The translations under genes were made by a program, and so were the position numbers. A stretch of 6,429 bases of DNA, taken from assembly GCA_022360235.1 (NCBI GenBank), contig JAKSDE010000210.1, forward strand, positions 1 to 6,429, given 5' to 3'. Origin of the DNA: Cytophagales bacterium (GTDB taxonomy: Bacteria; Bacteroidota; Bacteroidia; Cytophagales; Amoebophilaceae). The notes under the pieces were generated by a model that was not told the origin of the DNA, ran no database searches, and saw nothing but the letters and a program-made list of their open reading frames with translations. Positions 4,758 through 6,429 of this stretch are shown here, in pieces. Every line of letters begins with the position of its first letter. The first letter of the stretch is position 1.

Positions 4758-6128
4758 ATGGTTGAAGCGAAGAATAAATGGGCTAAATCTACCATACAAA
4801 AACTACTTCTTCTTAGTAAAGTGGCCCTCTTACTATTTGCGTGCGGAAAGCGGGCAACCATTCATACCAACTTGACACCTGACAAGAGTGACCGCGAAGC
4901 GAGTAAAACTATAGGCATACCCACTGATGGTAAAGCGAGTAGCGATGTAGATTCGTCTAAAGGTAGTAGTGCTATAGGTACACCCGTCACTGGGGAAGCG
5001 ATCAGCTTCCCAGATACGACCGATGAAGGTAGTACGACGCCTAAAGCAGCTAGTAGCGCTATAAGTACACCCCCTTGTGGTGAAGCGATCATCGATGTGG
5101 ATTCGTCTAAAGGTAATAGTGCTATAGATGCGTCTAACGCTACATCCGTTGATGGTAAAGCTATCAACGCTGATTCGTCTGAAGATGGTAAGGGTAGTAG
5201 TACGCCTAAAGCTAGTAGCGCTACATGTAGCGATCTTAATAAGGATAATCGTATGCCTGGGGGGATGGCAAACGCAGGCAATACCTGTTATGTAGCTGCT
5301 ACAATGCAAGCCCTTGCGGTCGTTTATGATAAAACGTTTTCAACAATTGATACCTCTTCTTGGACAGATGAACGAAAAGCAGTGGCTGGAGCAATAGAGA
5401 AAGTCATTAGACAAATAAGAGGAGGCCAACCTGTTAACTACAATGGAATGAAGAAGTTCCTACAAACATTAGTCGAAAATAATTGGTACCCTGGCGGTAG
5501 GCAACAAGATGCGGAGGAGTTACTCTCATTTATTTTTAATATATTTGGACTCAATCCCCCTATAAAAGTAGCAAGTATAATCAGCCCAATTGAGAGAGAT
5601 GAGGCAGTGCCAGATTCCCCCAAAATAGAGCCTTCTTTTATCTTACCACTAGAAATTCCTGAAGAAAATAAGGATAGCTTGGATATACAAGACTGTCTGC
5701 TTGCATTTTTTAAGAGGGAAGAAGTAGATTATAAGTACGAGGAGTCTGGATGTTGGAGCAAAGCTTATAAAAAACTTCGCCTTACAGACGACCTACCTAC
5801 TATCATGGCCATTCAACTCAAGCGTTTTAAACAAGAATGGAAAGTAGGAAAAGTAATTAAACAAAAAATCGAAAATTCTGTAAATACACCTCTTTTTTTA
5901 ACCATTCCTGCTGCTTGTATGAATGATGGTCAAGCAAGCCATGCGTACAACTTAGTGGCCTTTGTTGTACACATTGGTAAGACGTTGGATTTCGGCCATT
6001 ACATAGCCTATGTTAAAAGAGTAGACAAATGGTTTCGATGTAATGATTCGTGGGTTGGTAAAGTTACAGAAAGTGATGCAAGCAAGGAAGCCAAAAAGGC
6101 TTATGTATATTTTTATCAAAAACAATAG
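4758..6128 (+). CDS. putative secreted lipoprotein with C19 ubiquitin-specific protease domain
   Basis: The 456-residue product starts with a lysine-bearing n-region, a hydrophobic stretch (about 16-28) and a lipobox-like LFAC ending at Cys29, suggesting Sec export and lipidation; Lys21 inside the hydrophobic stretch weakens this. Residues 49-157 form a Ser/Thr/Ala/Gly/Asp-rich repetitive linker. From about residue 167 a eukaryotic-type USP (peptidase C19) domain follows. The Cys box AGNTCYVAATMQAL has Cys177 as nucleophile and Asn175 for the oxyanion hole. QQDAEELL is at 249-256 and LKRF at 354-357. The His box has GHYIAYV with His414, then WFRCND with Asn429/Asp430 as third member. The zinc-ribbon Cys pairs usual between the boxes are absent. 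Such enzymes remove ubiquitin from proteins; bacteria lack ubiquitin, so a host target is inferred. ATG 4758 was chosen over TTG 4707, which overlaps the promoter. The gene stands alone after a hairpin. Confidence 0.88.
   Translation: MVEAKNKWAKSTIQKLLLLSKVALLLFACGKRATIHTNLTPDKSDREASKTIGIPTDGKASSDVDSSKGSSAIGTPVTGEAISFPDTTDEGSTTPKAASSAISTPPCGEAIIDVDSSKGNSAIDASNATSVDGKAINADSSEDGKGSSTPKASSATCSDLNKDNRMPGGMANAGNTCYVAATMQALAVVYDKTFSTIDTSSWTDERKAVAGAIEKVIRQIRGGQPVNYNGMKKFLQTLVENNWYPGGRQQDAEELLSFIFNIFGLNPPIKVASIISPIERDEAVPDSPKIEPSFILPLEIPEENKDSLDIQDCLLAFFKREEVDYKYEESGCWSKAYKKLRLTDDLPTIMAIQLKRFKQEWKVGKVIKQKIENSVNTPLFLTIPAACMNDGQASHAYNLVAFVVHIGKTLDFGHYIAYVKRVDKWFRCNDSWVGKVTESDASKEAKKAYVYFYQKQ
4902..5228 (+). 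repeat. degenerate in-frame repeats in the protease linker
   Basis: The linker is built from imperfect units of roughly 20-28 codons. Recurring pieces are DVDSSKG(S/N)SAI, TPKA(A)SSA, and TP..GEAI or DGKA. At DNA level 4944-4976 and 5094-5126 are 31/33 identical, and the segment near 5030-5065 recurs near 5200-5225. Periods are multiples of three, so the frame is kept. The open minus-strand frames through this stretch reflect the repetitive, codon-biased composition. Confidence 0.7.
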
Positions 6129-6158
6129 ACCATTAGGAGGATAAGCTTTCAAAATTAT

Positions 6159-6429
6159 GAATTGATGCGACAAAGTCACTGCGTGTGTAAGAGAATTTCT
6201 ACTTTTATCTTCGTATCAATACAGTACATTAACACCCTATGAGGAAGTGGTGCGATAAAGTCACTGCTGGTGTAAGAAACTTTTTACCTTTGTATTCGTA
6301 TAAATATAGTACATTGACACCCTATGAGGAATTGATGCGACAAAGTCACTGCTGGTGTAAAAAACTTTTTACTTTTATCTTCTTGTCAATACAGTACATT
6401 AACACCCCATGAGGAATTGATGCGACAAA
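6159..6429. repeat. 85-bp tandem repeat array, running to the window edge
   Basis: The word TGCGA(C/T)AAAGTCACTG recurs at 6166, 6251 and 6336, with TGCGACAAA again at 6421: an exact 85-base period with three full units and a partial fourth. Hand alignment gives about 84% identity between units 1 and 2 and about 87% for 2 versus 3 and 1 versus 3. There are no length changes. Since 85 is not a multiple of three and stops occur in the frames, it is not coding. Units 2 and 3 contain a short self-complementary stretch (GTAAAAAACTTTTTAC in unit 3, with a 7-bp stem and 2-base loop). The array begins 30 bases after the protease stop and probably continues beyond the window. Confidence 0.9.

Noticed and set aside
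4833..5309. Two long minus-strand open frames opposite the protease linker
   Set aside because: They arise from the repetitive, codon-biased linker on the plus strand, have no recognisable domain and lie antisense to a well-supported gene.
6135..6165. AGGAGG followed by an ATG, suggesting a small gene after the protease
   Set aside because: The ATG at 6157 meets a stop after one codon, and no in-frame ORF follows; spacing is also too long.
6159..6429. CRISPR array
   Set aside because: The whole 85-base unit repeats, including the middle; there is no short constant repeat alternating with unique spacers, and no cas gene is present.

Overview
The window looks like chromosome from a host-associated member of the Bacteroidota, most likely an amoeba or arthropod endosymbiont of the Amoebophilaceae type (Candidatus Amoebophilus or a relative). 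Three points suggest this: a eukaryotic-type ubiquitin-specific protease, a GldA-like ABC ATPase of the kind found in Bacteroidota, and promoter motifs of the Bacteroidota form TAnnTTTG with no clear Shine-Dalgarno sites. The genus is inferred from gene content recalled from memory; no database search was run.

Bases 1-2232 are a compact plus-strand operon for the modified LPS sugar Kdo8N (8-amino-3,8-dideoxy-D-manno-octulosonate). It holds the 3' end of kdnA (transaminase), kdnB (Kdo 8-oxidase, overlapping kdnA by an ATGA junction) and kdsB (CMP transfer to the sugar, 3 bases after kdnB). KdnB oxidises the C8 hydroxyl of Kdo, KdnA aminates the product, and KdsB activates it for transfer to lipid A.

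Bases 2233-2943 are a decayed, gene-poor region. It contains a GC-rich, frameshifted C-terminal remnant of a PD-(D/E)XK nuclease, a possible minus-strand gene fragment, and two short arrays of a degenerate AGTTCnn heptamer in opposite orientations on either side of the remnant. A minus-strand flavodoxin-fold NAD(P)H-dependent FMN reductase follows (2944-3489), with a plausible promoter and a 10-bp direct repeat upstream.

Bases 3707-4621 encode a GldA-like ABC ATPase with no permease gene beside it; a hairpin follows. A perfect TAnnTTTG element then precedes the most striking gene, a 456-residue putative lipoprotein (4758-6128). It has a Ser/Thr/Ala/Gly/Asp-rich repetitive linker and a complete-looking C19 ubiquitin-specific protease domain with Cys, His and Asn/Asp boxes. 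It is probably an effector aimed at host ubiquitin signalling. The window ends in a non-coding array of 85-bp tandem repeats (6159 to the window edge, probably continuing).
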